NCBI RefSeq assembly: GCF_002243175.1
Contig: NZ_NDYF01000013.1
Location: 186,001 to 250,000, forward strand
Direction of reading: 5' to 3'
Length of the DNA stretch: 64,000 bases
DNA from: Finegoldia magna_J
GTDB lineage: Bacteria > Bacillota > Clostridia > Tissierellales > Peptoniphilaceae
The translations under genes were made by a program, and so were the position numbers. Positions 18,529 to 27,607 of this stretch are shown piece by piece; positions within the stretch are counted from its first letter, which is position 1; each line of letters begins with the position of its first letter. The notes under the pieces are model-generated. The model did no database searches. It was not told the origin of the DNA and worked only from the letters and a program-made list of their open reading frames with translations.

Positions 18529-19794
18529 ATGGACAACGTAACATTTTCAACGATTGGAGCATTGATCGGCTTAGCGTTATCAATTTTTCTAATCATCAAA
18601 AACTTCCACGCAACTTACGCACTTATCATAGGGGCTTTGGTTGGTGGACTTATCGGTGGAGGCGGACTTGTGGGAACAGTGTCTGCTATGGTAAAAGGTT
18701 CTGAATCAATGATGAGTTCAGTTCTAAGAATTATGACAAGTGGTATTTTGGCAGGCTGTTTGGTTAAAACGGGCGCCGCAGAAAAAATCGCCGACACGAT
18801 TATCAAAAAATTAGGCGAACAAAAAGCTTTGATTGCTATCGCGATTTCTACGATGATTATCTGTGCTGTCGGAGTTTTCATCGACATTTCAGTTATCACT
18901 TGTGCGCCAATCGCACTTGCTGTTGGTAAGAAAACAAATCTTTCCAAATCAAGCATTTTATTGGCTATGATTGGTGGAGGAAAAGCGGGTAACGTAATCA
19001 GCCCTAACCCAAACACTATTGCAACTGCTGAAGGCTTCAAACTAAATCTTACATCATTGATGTATGTGAACATAATTCCAGCAATTTGTGCATTAATCGT
19101 TACGATTATTATCGCAATGGCATTAGCAAAAAAGAAAACTGATGTAATAGATTCAAGTGATTTGGAAGCTTCTGAAAGAACAAACTTGCCAAGTTTCTTC
19201 GCATCAATTATAGGGCCTGTTACTGTAATTGTTTTATTGGCACTTAGACCAATCGCGAAAATCACAATCGACCCGTTGATTGCACTTCCATTGGGAGGAT
19301 TCGTGTGCTTATTGGCTACAAAAGAAACTAAGAATACCAAAGAATATGTCAACTACGGTTTCTCAAAAATAATCGGAGTTTGTGCGCTTTTAATCGGTAC
19401 GGGAACAATCGCAGGAATCATCAAAAATTCAACACTACAAACAGATATGATTAATTTGATTACTGCATTTAATTTACCAGCATTCATTCTTGCTCCAGTA
19501 GCAGGTATTTTAATGGGTGGTGCAACAGCAAGTACAACTGCAGGAAGTACAATAGCTTCACAAACATTCGCCAAATCATTGATCGATGCAAATGTAACTG
19601 CACTAAATGCTGGTGCTATGGTTCATGCAGGTGCTACAGTTATCGACTCACTTCCTCACGGATCATTCTTCCACGCAACTGGTGGATCTGTCAAAATGTC
19701 TATCGCTGACAGATTAAAAATCATTCCTTACGAAGCAGCCGTAGGTTTGACAACTACAATCGCATCAGTACTAGTATATTTAATTACAAAATAA
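18529..19794 (+). CDS. GntP-family permease (probable glycerate/gluconate:H+ symporter)
   Basis: The 421-residue membrane protein has about twelve hydrophobic segments and typical GntP features: FIDISVITCAPIA, SPNPNTIATAEG and the C-terminal VIDSLPHGSFFHATGG. GntP proteins import gluconate and related hydroxy acids. Linkage to glycerate kinase and a CdaR-type regulator points to glycerate as the substrate. Its start is translationally close-coupled to the kinase. Confidence 0.9.
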   Translation: MDNVTFSTIGALIGLALSIFLIIKNFHATYALIIGALVGGLIGGGGLVGTVSAMVKGSESMMSSVLRIMTSGILAGCLVKTGAAEKIADTIIKKLGEQKALIAIAISTMIICAVGVFIDISVITCAPIALAVGKKTNLSKSSILLAMIGGGKAGNVISPNPNTIATAEGFKLNLTSLMYVNIIPAICALIVTIIIAMALAKKKTDVIDSSDLEASERTNLPSFFASIIGPVTVIVLLALRPIAKITIDPLIALPLGGFVCLLATKETKNTKEYVNYGFSKIIGVCALLIGTGTIAGIIKNSTLQTDMINLITAFNLPAFILAPVAGILMGGATASTTAGSTIASQTFAKSLIDANVTALNAGAMVHAGATVIDSLPHGSFFHATGGSVKMSIADRLKIIPYEAAVGLTTTIASVLVYLITK

Positions 19795-19809
19795 TTTTTC
19801 TCAAAAGTA

Positions 19810-19846
19810 AAGGCTATGAGCACACAACTCATAGCCTTATTTTTAT
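19810..19846 (+). terminator. Terminator of the glycerate operon, probably bidirectional
   Basis: A perfect 11-bp stem AAGGCTATGAG / CTCATAGCCTT with a 7-base loop is followed by ATTTTTATTT. The convergent ABC-2 operon ends right beside it at 19843. Confidence 0.88.
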
Positions 19847-20955
19847 TTGTTGATATTATCATTGCCCTTTGGCTTTGCCAAAACAGAAATCACGATAAAC
19901 ACCACGCTAAATCCCAATATTATCAAAAGATTAGGAAGAATTTTCGAGATTTCTGGAAATTCTTCTAAAATTTCGTTGTTACTAATGTAGTAAAATCCTG
20001 GGAAAATTCTACCTATAGTCAAAGCGGTTTTCCCTAGTAATTCTTGCGGAACAAATGCTCCACACAAAAACGACGATCCGAGTGAGACGATGTTCATTAC
20101 TCCTTGAACTGTGTTAGAATTTTTGATTACACTTGATATCATCACTGCCATCGACACCACAGATATCGTAAATACAAACGAATTAAGCATCATAAGATTG
20201 ATGTGAGTCTTCGTAAAATCGTATTTGTACAAAACGCAGAATAGTATCATGTATATTAACCAAAACACAAGTCCTGTGACGATGTGACCAAGCATCAACT
20301 CCATATTAATCCTAGTTCTTGGACATGGTGACACGTTGTTTCTCATAAGAATTGGTTGTTTTTTGTAAACCAAAGCGATGTTCGAAACGACTAATATCAC
20401 TTGTGCAAGTAGCAGGTAGTTTAAAAAGTTAAAGTAGAATTTGGATTTATCTTTTTTGGAATTTACACTTCCCTCTTTAATGCTAACATCAATTTTTTTA
20501 TCCAAATCATCATTTGCGTTTTTTATAGCCTCATTTTCAGTAAATCCACTTTTTTCATAGGAACTAACTTGGCTTAGATAAATATTGATCTTTTCTTTGA
20601 TATCCATCGCATAAGCATTATTCGGAGCGACTTTGTACAAAACTTCCCTTGTTTTATCGAAATCTTCCGGGATAATTACAGCCGCGTTGATAATATCGTA
20701 GAAAAGTTTGTCATCTACGATTTTTTCATCCATTGTTTTTATCTTGGCGTTCTTGTCCAAATAATCGTACAGAGATTTGGACAGTTTTGTGTTTGCTTTA
20801 TCTTGCACATAAATATTTACATCAACTGGTTTGTAAGAAGTTTGAGTAGTGTTCTTCGTAGCAAAGCTCATCAACACGAAGAAAATTATCGTGTACAAAA
20901 GTATAGGAGTTTTGTGTGCCCATGCGATTTTAAAATAATTTTTAAAGACTCTCAT
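19843..20955 (-). CDS. ABC-2 type transporter permease (second of a pair)
   Basis: The 370-residue product has the ABC-2 layout: one N-terminal helix (about residues 15-35), a long extracytoplasmic domain (to about 175) and a block of five or six helices. It shares family and topology with the upstream gene 20942-22039, which it overlaps by 14 bases, so they probably form a heterodimeric channel. With the ATPase 22041-22979 it makes a complete ABC-2 exporter of the DrrAB/NatAB/YhfE type. The exported substrate is unknown. Confidence 0.85.
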   Translation of the reverse strand: MRVFKNYFKIAWAHKTPILLYTIIFFVLMSFATKNTTQTSYKPVDVNIYVQDKANTKLSKSLYDYLDKNAKIKTMDEKIVDDKLFYDIINAAVIIPEDFDKTREVLYKVAPNNAYAMDIKEKINIYLSQVSSYEKSGFTENEAIKNANDDLDKKIDVSIKEGSVNSKKDKSKFYFNFLNYLLLAQVILVVSNIALVYKKQPILMRNNVSPCPRTRINMELMLGHIVTGLVFWLIYMILFCVLYKYDFTKTHINLMMLNSFVFTISVVSMAVMISSVIKNSNTVQGVMNIVSLGSSFLCGAFVPQELLGKTALTIGRIFPGFYYISNNEILEEFPEISKILPNLLIILGFSVVFIVISVLAKPKGNDNINK

Positions 20956-22039
20956 ACTCTTTACCTCTCATGAAAAATAGTGACGCTACAACAAATACAA
21001 CCGTAATTATCAAAAGATTAATAACGTCTTTGTTAAATCGTGTCATTGAATCGTAATAATACAACGAATACATCGCATCTGTAACTACTGCAACAGGATT
21101 TATTTTATTGATAACTGGAAGCTTTTCGGCGATGATTACTTTTATTTCTGGAACCATCATTCCCGCCAAGAAAGACATCAACATAGTTATTGCAATTCCC
21201 ATTCCGATTTTTGTATCAAGACTTGCTTTGTTGGACACTCCAATTAATATTCCAAACGCAACTCCACAAAGAGATGAAATACTTGCAAGTCCAATCAGCG
21301 CACCTATCCTATCTCCAAATCCAACTCCAAGTGCGTATTTTAAATACGCAATAAATAAAACTGTGATTGCAAAATTGATTATCCAGCTTACTAGCACTGA
21401 TGCAGAAAGCATGACGCTTTTTTTGGTTGGAGAAACTGCGTTACGCTTCGCATTTGTAGACAAGTTCGCTTCGTATTGGAAGCTAACGAAAAGCCCCCAC
21501 ATATATCCGTAAATCGTCGTCATCCCCAAAAGCGTATAGAAAAACACATTCACAGGATCCATGTTTTTTCTTGAAATGTCTTTGATGTGATCGTCTACAT
21601 TTAAGATTTTTCCGATATCAGCCGTAGGGTTTTTCTGCATAATCTTAGTTATCATGGATACTTTTTGAGAATATGAATTCATGATAGTTTCGACGATTGT
21701 CTCAGAAATCCCAGATTTTTTCGTGTAGATTTTGTCTAATGAATCAATGTAAGCTTTTACATCTTCGTTAGTATTCAATATATCTTCGTTTTTTGATTCC
21801 ACAACCTTGAAATATTTCTCATCCTCCATCTCATTCATGAAGTTTTTGAAATTGTCATCTTGCATAAGAGTTTCATTAACAGCTACATCAATGGTTTTGA
21901 ATTTGCTGTTTTCATTGATATTTCCAAATGCGAGTTTGAAGAAAATTCCCAGAACAATCGGAAACAACAACGCCCAAAAAAGCATCGCTTTTTGTCTCAA
22001 AAGTAGCTTAAAAGTATTTTTAAATGAATGTAGAAACAT
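20942..22039 (-). CDS. ABC-2 type transporter permease (first of a pair)
   Basis: The 365-residue protein has one N-terminal membrane helix with the motif FWALLFPIVLG, an external domain of about 140 residues, and five or six C-terminal helices. The start codon lies one base after the ATPase gene's stop, showing tight coupling. It pairs with the downstream permease. Confidence 0.85.
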   Translation of the reverse strand: MFLHSFKNTFKLLLRQKAMLFWALLFPIVLGIFFKLAFGNINENSKFKTIDVAVNETLMQDDNFKNFMNEMEDEKYFKVVESKNEDILNTNEDVKAYIDSLDKIYTKKSGISETIVETIMNSYSQKVSMITKIMQKNPTADIGKILNVDDHIKDISRKNMDPVNVFFYTLLGMTTIYGYMWGLFVSFQYEANLSTNAKRNAVSPTKKSVMLSASVLVSWIINFAITVLFIAYLKYALGVGFGDRIGALIGLASISSLCGVAFGILIGVSNKASLDTKIGMGIAITMLMSFLAGMMVPEIKVIIAEKLPVINKINPVAVVTDAMYSLYYYDSMTRFNKDVINLLIITVVFVVASLFFMRGKEYESL

Positions 22040-22040
22040 A

Positions 22041-22979
22041 TCAATCCCTCAAATCTTTGCCCGTCAATTCCAAGAAAACATCGTTAAGACTTGGCTTTTC
22101 GACATTCAAAGAACTGTACTGAATGTTTTTTTCGTCCAAAAGTTTGATTAGTTTCATCAAATATCCATCTCCATGTGAAAAATTCAGCTTAACATTTTCG
22201 TCCTTGTTTTCAAAACTCATCAAATGTGGAAGAGATTTGATTTGAGTTATGACATCTTCGTTTAATTCTTTCGCTGTGAAGCTTATCTTCTCATTCATTT
22301 CTATCATGTTCTTGAGTTGTTCCGATGAACCTTTTGCGATGACTTTGCCCTTGTCAATAATCACGATGTCGTCACATAAGAAATCCACTTCGTCCATATA
22401 ATGTGATGTGTAAATTATCGTCGAACCATCTTCATTTAATTTTTTTATTCCTTCCAAAATGCTATTTCTAGATTGTGGATCGACAGCAACAGTCGGCTCA
22501 TCTAGGATAATTATCTCTGGTTTATGTGCAATTCCACATGCTATGTTCAGTCTTCTTAGTAAACCTCCCGATAATTTTTTCGGCTTAAACTTTACAAAAT
22601 CATTCAGGCTCACCAAATCCAACGCTCTTTTCACAAGCTTACTTCTCTCAGATTTGTCTTGTATGTATAATCCGCAGAAATAGTCGATGTTTTCGTAAAC
22701 AGTCAACTCATCATACACTGCCACATCTTGAAACACCACGCCGATTCTTTTTTTGATATCATAAGCATCAGCAGACATTTCTTTTCCGAAAATTTTCACA
22801 CTTCCAGAATCTTTTTTTAAAAGCGACAATATGCAATTGATAGTCGTGGATTTACCACTACCGTTTGGACCAAGCAGTCCTAGAATTTCTCCTTTTTTCA
22901 CGTCCAAATCCAAATTATCGACCGCAGTGAGTTCCTTGTATTTTTTCACAAGACCTCTGACCTCTATAAGGTTTCCCAT
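22041..22979 (-). CDS. ABC-2 exporter ATPase subunit
   Basis: The ABC ATPase shows Walker A GPNGSGKST, a Q-loop, signature LSGGLLRRLN, Walker B EIIILDEPTVAVDP and the H-loop TSHYMDEV. A C-terminal extension of about 90 residues, common in DrrA-like ATPases, follows. An ATG exists at 22991, but the ribosome site GGAGG lies inside that extension, so the ATG at 22979 is the likely start. It is the first gene of the three-gene export operon. Confidence 0.9.
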   Translation of the reverse strand: MGNLIEVRGLVKKYKELTAVDNLDLDVKKGEILGLLGPNGSGKSTTINCILSLLKKDSGSVKIFGKEMSADAYDIKKRIGVVFQDVAVYDELTVYENIDYFCGLYIQDKSERSKLVKRALDLVSLNDFVKFKPKKLSGGLLRRLNIACGIAHKPEIIILDEPTVAVDPQSRNSILEGIKKLNEDGSTIIYTSHYMDEVDFLCDDIVIIDKGKVIAKGSSEQLKNMIEMNEKISFTAKELNEDVITQIKSLPHLMSFENKDENVKLNFSHGDGYLMKLIKLLDEKNIQYSSLNVEKPSLNDVFLELTGKDLRD

Positions 22980-23087
22980 AAGATCCTCCATAAATTTTAT
23001 TTCTATCTATAGTATATCATTAATGTGTAAAAAGTTTGTAAACAAATCGCAAAATTAATTATAAAATCTCTAAATTCTGCAAATTTG

Positions 23088-23130
23088 TCCAAAAAAATCA
23101 GCACAAAGAACAACTTTATGCCGATTTTTT
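23088..23130 (-). terminator. Probable terminator of brnQ
   Basis: Arms AAAAATCAGCA and TGCCGATTTTT pair with one mismatch, just after the brnQ stop. Ts follow on the minus strand (complement of AAAAAAA at 23092-23098). Confidence 0.55.
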
Positions 23131-23135
23131 ATAGT

Positions 23136-24431
23136 CTATGCTAATTTCTTTTTATCTTGGATATACGCAATCATTCCGAACACTGCTCCTGTAACGATAG
23201 CCGGTAGCAACCATTCAAATCCAACAGAACTTAGAGGAAGAGTTTTGATTACATCTGTAAAACCTTGTAAAATTTTGAAATTTTGATTTAAAACTTCCAC
23301 GAAACTCACTACAAATGTCGCAAGTACTGCCCCTGTGTATATCAAATCGTATTTTATATGTTTTTCAAAAATTCCCAAAAATATAAGTACCATAATTATA
23401 GGATAAACTGTCGATAGAATTGGAACTGCTGCTTTAATAAGCGCTTCAACTCCAACAAGTGAAAGCACACCAGAAATCACAACTGTTGCCAAAACAATTG
23501 GCTTGTAACCCAATTTGTCTTTAGTGATATTTGAGAAGAAATCTCCAGCAATCGCACTTAGCCCAACCGATGTAGTCAAACATGCCAATGACACTGCAAT
23601 TCCTATCGCAATTTTACCGGCCGAACCTAAAATATTTTGCACAGTTCCAAGTAGTATGTCCACTCTTGTGTTTTGAACAGTGTAAATCTTGGATGCAGTC
23701 GCTCCAACATATATCAATCCACCGTAAATTATCGCCAATAAAACAAATGCCACAAGTCCAACCCATTTGACAAGCTTTAGTCTTTCTTCGTCGTTGACAT
23801 ATCCTTTTCTCTTTAAATCCGAAACGACTATCCCCGTCATAAGTGCTGCTCCAAGAGCATCCATAGTTTGATATCCTTCAGCAAATCCCTTCAAGAATAT
23901 TTGATTTTCTGTAGCGATATTCATAACACCAATAGGATCTACTATGCATTTTCCGATAATAACTAATAAAATAATTACCAATCCCGGCGTCAAATATTTA
24001 CCGATTTTGTCGATAACTCCCGTTTCATTAAACACAAAAATCGCAGTCAATGCGAAAAATATTAACGCAGTTACCCATTCTGGAGTTCCTGGAAAAACTT
24101 TCGAAACAAAAACTTCGTGAGTTGTCGCTGCAGTTCTAGGAATTGCAAAAAGCGGTCCAATGGTCAATATGGTAACGGTTCCAATAATCTTAGCAAATTT
24201 GTTCCCAACTCTTTTTCCGAGATCTTCTGCTCCTCCACCAAGTTTAGCTGTGATAATTACCCCAAGTATCGGTAGTACAGGGTCTGTCAATAAAAATCCC
24301 AGCATTGCCTTTTTGTACTCAGTTCCCGAAAGCACACCCAAATAAGGTGGAAAAATCAGATTTCCTGCGCCAAAGAATATTGCAAACAATGCAAATCCTA
24401 CGATAATGACGTCCTTAAATTTCTTATTCAA
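23136..24431 (-). CDS. brnQ: Branched-chain amino acid transport system II carrier protein
   Basis: The 431-residue membrane protein belongs to the LIVCS family (TC 2.A.26), which takes up leucine, isoleucine and valine with Na+ or H+. The start GFALFAIFFGAGNLIFPP is the family's conserved first helix, with twelve hydrophobic segments in total. It stands alone with an AGGAGG site before the ATG. No T-box or leader peptide is visible in the 185-bp upstream gap. Confidence 0.93.
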   Translation of the reverse strand: MNKKFKDVIIVGFALFAIFFGAGNLIFPPYLGVLSGTEYKKAMLGFLLTDPVLPILGVIITAKLGGGAEDLGKRVGNKFAKIIGTVTILTIGPLFAIPRTAATTHEVFVSKVFPGTPEWVTALIFFALTAIFVFNETGVIDKIGKYLTPGLVIILLVIIGKCIVDPIGVMNIATENQIFLKGFAEGYQTMDALGAALMTGIVVSDLKRKGYVNDEERLKLVKWVGLVAFVLLAIIYGGLIYVGATASKIYTVQNTRVDILLGTVQNILGSAGKIAIGIAVSLACLTTSVGLSAIAGDFFSNITKDKLGYKPIVLATVVISGVLSLVGVEALIKAAVPILSTVYPIIMVLIFLGIFEKHIKYDLIYTGAVLATFVVSFVEVLNQNFKILQGFTDVIKTLPLSSVGFEWLLPAIVTGAVFGMIAYIQDKKKLA

Positions 24432-24572
24432 AATATCCTCCTATGTATTTCTATATCGTTATAGAAAATGATTTCATAATTAAATTTTAATTCTAAAAAG
24501 TTTTATTGTCAAATTTATTTATTCCATTATCAAAATAAAGTGTAGAATTTTTATTATCAGAATAAAATTTCG

Positions 24573-24610
24573 CAAAAAAAAATCATAGGCCAAATCAATG
24601 ACCTATGATT
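24573..24610 (-). terminator. Terminator of the YdjY/TVP38 operon
   Basis: The stem AATCATAGG / CCTATGATT (24581-24589 and 24602-24610) is followed on the minus strand by eight Ts (complement of 24574-24581). Confidence 0.85.
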
Positions 24611-24616
24611 GTAATT

Positions 24617-25801
24617 TTATTCTACTACTTTTCCGCCTTTTTTCTTTTGTTTATCGTTGTAAACTTTCTTAGCTATACCAATCATGATTGATAATGCGAA
24701 CAATGTCAAAAGTCCCAAGAAAAGTTTTTGCGCTCCACCAGTCAATGTTCCTCCAACATATGAATAAACAATTGTTGCCGGTAATTGACCAATTCCAGTC
24801 GCGATGAAGAATGGCCAGAATCCCATGTTAGTAAGACCTGCTCCATAACTTACAAAGTCGAATGAAACGAATGGTAAAAGTCTACAAATTAAAATTGCAT
24901 ATTTTCCATATCTTTCGAAGAATACGTCAACACTTTCCATCGCACCTTTGCTTGTAAGTCTTTCAACAGCATCTCTTCCCAAAGCTCTGGCTAAGAAGAA
25001 GCAAAGTGCAGCTCCTGCCATCGCTGATGACCAAGAAAGCATAGCTCCCTTAACCCATCCAAATATTGCAGCATTTGATAAAGTAATCAAGAATGCTGGG
25101 ATAGGGGCCGCGATTGATTGTAATATCATTAAAACAAATGATACGACTGCTGCTTGTTTTCCGTAAGATCTCAAATATGCTACTACTACATCAGTGTCTA
25201 ATTTTGAAATCGTAGAGAAAGCCTCATTAGTTTTTGCTTTGATTGATGGTACGAAGAAATATAATCCCAACAACACTCCAAGAATAATTAAAGCGATAAT
25301 TCTTTGGATTTTTCTCTTGTGTTTAAGTTCTGCTATTTCTTCTGGTGTTTTTTCTTCTCTTAAATCGCTAAGTTTAACTTCTTCTTCCTTCATTGCTTTA
25401 CGTTCTTCTCTAGTGTAGAATTTTTGGTATTTCTTTTGAGTAAGAACTATATAAAGGTTGATTAAGTTAATCACAACGACAACTATAATTGTAGGAATAA
25501 AAATATTCTTAACCGGTCCATGATACATCACAAATTCTTTTACAATGTAGATAAGACTTTGAGTTTTCCCACCTATAAGTGCAATTAAGAATATCGCTGC
25601 TTCCAAAGCGAAGAATACATATCTGTTGATATTTGTATAAGCAATTCCTAGTATCAGTCCAAAAGCCGTAAAGATAAACATTACTAGCTGCTGACTAACC
25701 ATCATTTCGTAGTTTACGTTGAATAATAATAGTAGACAACATAAAACCCCGATGGCTACGCCCGTAGTTAAATAATAAAATATCGCCCTTAACTTTTTCA
25801 C
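24617..25801 (-). CDS. TVP38/TMEM64 family membrane protein with N-terminal membrane extension
   Basis: The 394-residue protein has four N-terminal hydrophobic segments (residues 1-125), then a charged cytoplasmic stretch (about 130-165), then a VTT/SNARE-associated domain (about 190-380). The VTT part carries APIPAFLITL, FFLARALGRDAVE and RLLPFVSFDFVSYGAG. VTT proteins of the DedA superfamily are linked to lipid scrambling or membrane homeostasis. It is 13 bases downstream of the YdjY-type lipoprotein gene. A shorter paralogue, cut by the window edge, is at 1-315. Confidence 0.88.
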   Translation of the reverse strand: MKKLRAIFYYLTTGVAIGVLCCLLLLFNVNYEMMVSQQLVMFIFTAFGLILGIAYTNINRYVFFALEAAIFLIALIGGKTQSLIYIVKEFVMYHGPVKNIFIPTIIVVVVINLINLYIVLTQKKYQKFYTREERKAMKEEEVKLSDLREEKTPEEIAELKHKRKIQRIIALIILGVLLGLYFFVPSIKAKTNEAFSTISKLDTDVVVAYLRSYGKQAAVVSFVLMILQSIAAPIPAFLITLSNAAIFGWVKGAMLSWSSAMAGAALCFFLARALGRDAVERLTSKGAMESVDVFFERYGKYAILICRLLPFVSFDFVSYGAGLTNMGFWPFFIATGIGQLPATIVYSYVGGTLTGGAQKLFLGLLTLFALSIMIGIAKKVYNDKQKKKGGKVVE

Positions 25802-25813
25802 TTGATACCTCTA

Positions 25814-26557
25814 TTAATCTTCAAGAGTGTAAGTTACTGCTACATAAGTTCCATCTTCTGGAAGAACGTCTGGATTACCAGTAAATTTAACTTCGTTTCT
25901 CTTTTCTACAGCACCATAAGTGTATGTTGTGTTAGAAATAATTCCTACTGGACAAGAATCCAAGCAAGTTAAGCAACCTGTTTTCTTAGTTTTTGCTCTT
26001 TCTAAGTTGCCACCAAATCTAAAATCAATTTTCTTTCCATTGCTATCTTTGATTACTTCGTTGATATCATAATCTTTTCCAGCGCCTTCCCAAGTTACAG
26101 TAGCGCCAATTTTTGATCCTTCAACGTGAGTTGTTGTAGCGTTGTCTGGGTTCATATTTTCACCAGGTTTTGCACCGATTTCGATTAATGCATTGTAGAA
26201 TTCTTCTGGAGTAGCATAAGCAGTAAGAACTGATTTTGCTCCGTTACTTCCGTCAGTGTTTACAGATGCGTGTCTTGTTGCTTCTGTAAAATATTTACCA
26301 TTTACAGAAGATAAAACTGTAATTTTCTTAGCTTCTTTGTCAACTTTGATTGGGTTTTTCAAAGAAACGCCGTTTACTTCGTCATCTGCTTTCTTTTCTT
26401 CTTTGTTTTCTTCCTTCTTAGAATCATCTTTAGCTTGTTCAGTTGTTTGAGTATTTTTTGTTTCTTCTTTTTTATCGTCTGCTTTTTGTGAACAGCCAGC
26501 TAATCCTACTATTGCTAGACATAAAAATCCAGCTACTAATTTTTTTCTTAAATTCAT
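25814..26557 (-). CDS. YdjY-domain lipoprotein
   Basis: The 247-residue product is exported: a signal peptide ends in the lipobox LAGC (cysteine 22), followed by a very Lys/Glu/Thr-rich linker (about residues 25-65). The C-terminal domain resembles YdjY proteins, with the cysteine pair arrangement TGCLTCLDSCPVG that could bind a cluster or metal. Its role is unknown. It leads a two-gene operon with the TVP38-type protein; an AGGGATG site precedes the start. Confidence 0.75.
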   Translation of the reverse strand: MNLRKKLVAGFLCLAIVGLAGCSQKADDKKEETKNTQTTEQAKDDSKKEENKEEKKADDEVNGVSLKNPIKVDKEAKKITVLSSVNGKYFTEATRHASVNTDGSNGAKSVLTAYATPEEFYNALIEIGAKPGENMNPDNATTTHVEGSKIGATVTWEGAGKDYDINEVIKDSNGKKIDFRFGGNLERAKTKKTGCLTCLDSCPVGIISNTTYTYGAVEKRNEVKFTGNPDVLPEDGTYVAVTYTLED

Positions 26558-26649
26558 AATTCATCCCTCCATTATTAAAGTGATTTAATTATATCATATA
26601 GATTTAATCTTGTATATAATTTTAAATTTAATAAATTTTTATCGCATTT

Positions 26650-27159
26650 TTAGTTCATAATTTTTTTCTTGCCGGTAATATAATCTTCCAACTTGTATAT
26701 CAGAAAAATGTATATAACCGCATTTCCAATCATGTGGTTAATGTCGAAAGGAATTGATGTCATGTATCTTGCAATGAATACATTCATTCCCATGACAGTC
26801 ATGCATTCCATCAACGTGATTATAAGTCCATACAAAAATCCCGACACAGATAATGCGATAGTTTTCGTTACCAATGTTTTTTTCAATTTAAAAACATTAA
26901 AAATTGCATAGTTAAATACAGCCAAGATGAAAAAGTCTACCACTTGGAACAAAACCCATATTCCAAACCCAAGCACAAAACTTGTGACTACCATCGTGAC
27001 TGCATTTACAAATAGTGACTCTTTTAGGTTTTTTTCAATTGCAAGTATCAGTATGACATCCGACAAGATTTTTACATTCGGAATTATATTCAAATATATT
27101 CTTGTCAGGATGCATACTGCTGATAATATTGCAATTCTAGTCAAATCACTAGTCTTCAT
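26650..27159 (-). CDS. ECF-transporter S-component-like membrane protein
   Basis: The 169-residue protein has five to six hydrophobic segments and the small size of ECF substrate-binding (S) components. Its start overlaps the stop of the DUF4430 lipoprotein gene (TAATG), and that pair directly follows corrinoid methyl-transfer genes. DUF4430 domains resemble the C-terminal part of transcobalamin-type B12 binders, so the pair may take up cobalamin or another corrinoid. The assignment rests on context and topology; no dedicated EcfA/EcfT is adjacent, so a shared module would be needed. Confidence 0.65.
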   Translation of the reverse strand: MKTSDLTRIAILSAVCILTRIYLNIIPNVKILSDVILILAIEKNLKESLFVNAVTMVVTSFVLGFGIWVLFQVVDFFILAVFNYAIFNVFKLKKTLVTKTIALSVSGFLYGLIITLMECMTVMGMNVFIARYMTSIPFDINHMIGNAVIYIFLIYKLEDYITGKKKIMN

Positions 27160-27605
27160 TATTTCATTTCTTGAAATTTGAATTCTATCTTGTCGTTTTC
27201 GTTAACTTTGTAATCGCCGATTCCTACTTCTGCCATCTTGTCGTTAACATAGTACATCCAGTATTGTTTCTTAGCTGGATCTTGTTTTACGCCTTCCAAT
27301 TCAGTCATCATACCTTTTTCAAAAACTGCTTTGTGATTTTTTTCAAGGTAAGATTGCAAGTTTTCATCTTTTTTGATTTCTGCATCTTCTTTTAAGATTT
27401 CTTTGTTGTTAACTTCATCCATTACAACGATTGAAACCTTAGTAGCTTCACTCTCAGATGCTTTTTCTTCTGTTTTGTTTTCGTCTGTTTTTGCTTGTTC
27501 TTGTGTTTGTTCTGTTTTTTGTGGTTCTTGGGCCTTATCTTTGTCAGCGTTACAAGCTGTCAATGAGAACACAAGCATCATCAATACCAATAATTTTTTC
27601 TTCAT
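27159..27605 (-). CDS. DUF4430-domain lipoprotein, possible cobalamin-binding partner
   Basis: A signal peptide with lipobox LTAC is followed by a Gln/Glu/Lys/Thr-rich linker (about residues 22-55) and a domain of about 95 residues ending in YYVNDKMAEVGIGDYKVNENDK, shortened here as YYVNDKMAEVGIGDY. This is the DUF4430 pattern, known from transcobalamin-like proteins and partners of ECF cobalamin transporters. The ATG at 27605 fits the AAGGAG site, which is inside the end of the RACo-type gene, better than the ATG at 27611. It is the link between the methyl-transfer genes and the S component. Confidence 0.72.
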   Translation of the reverse strand: MKKKLLVLMMLVFSLTACNADKDKAQEPQKTEQTQEQAKTDENKTEEKASESEATKVSIVVMDEVNNKEILKEDAEIKKDENLQSYLEKNHKAVFEKGMMTELEGVKQDPAKKQYWMYYVNDKMAEVGIGDYKVNENDKIEFKFQEMK

Positions 27606-27607
27606 AA

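Noticed and set aside
18615..19352. A 245-codon frame on the strand opposite the GntP permease gene
   Set aside because: It is the antisense shadow of a hydrophobic protein gene, with no ribosome site and no family features.
24432..24616. T-box or leader peptide upstream of brnQ
   Set aside because: The gap is short and AT-rich with no T-box motif or hairpin pair.
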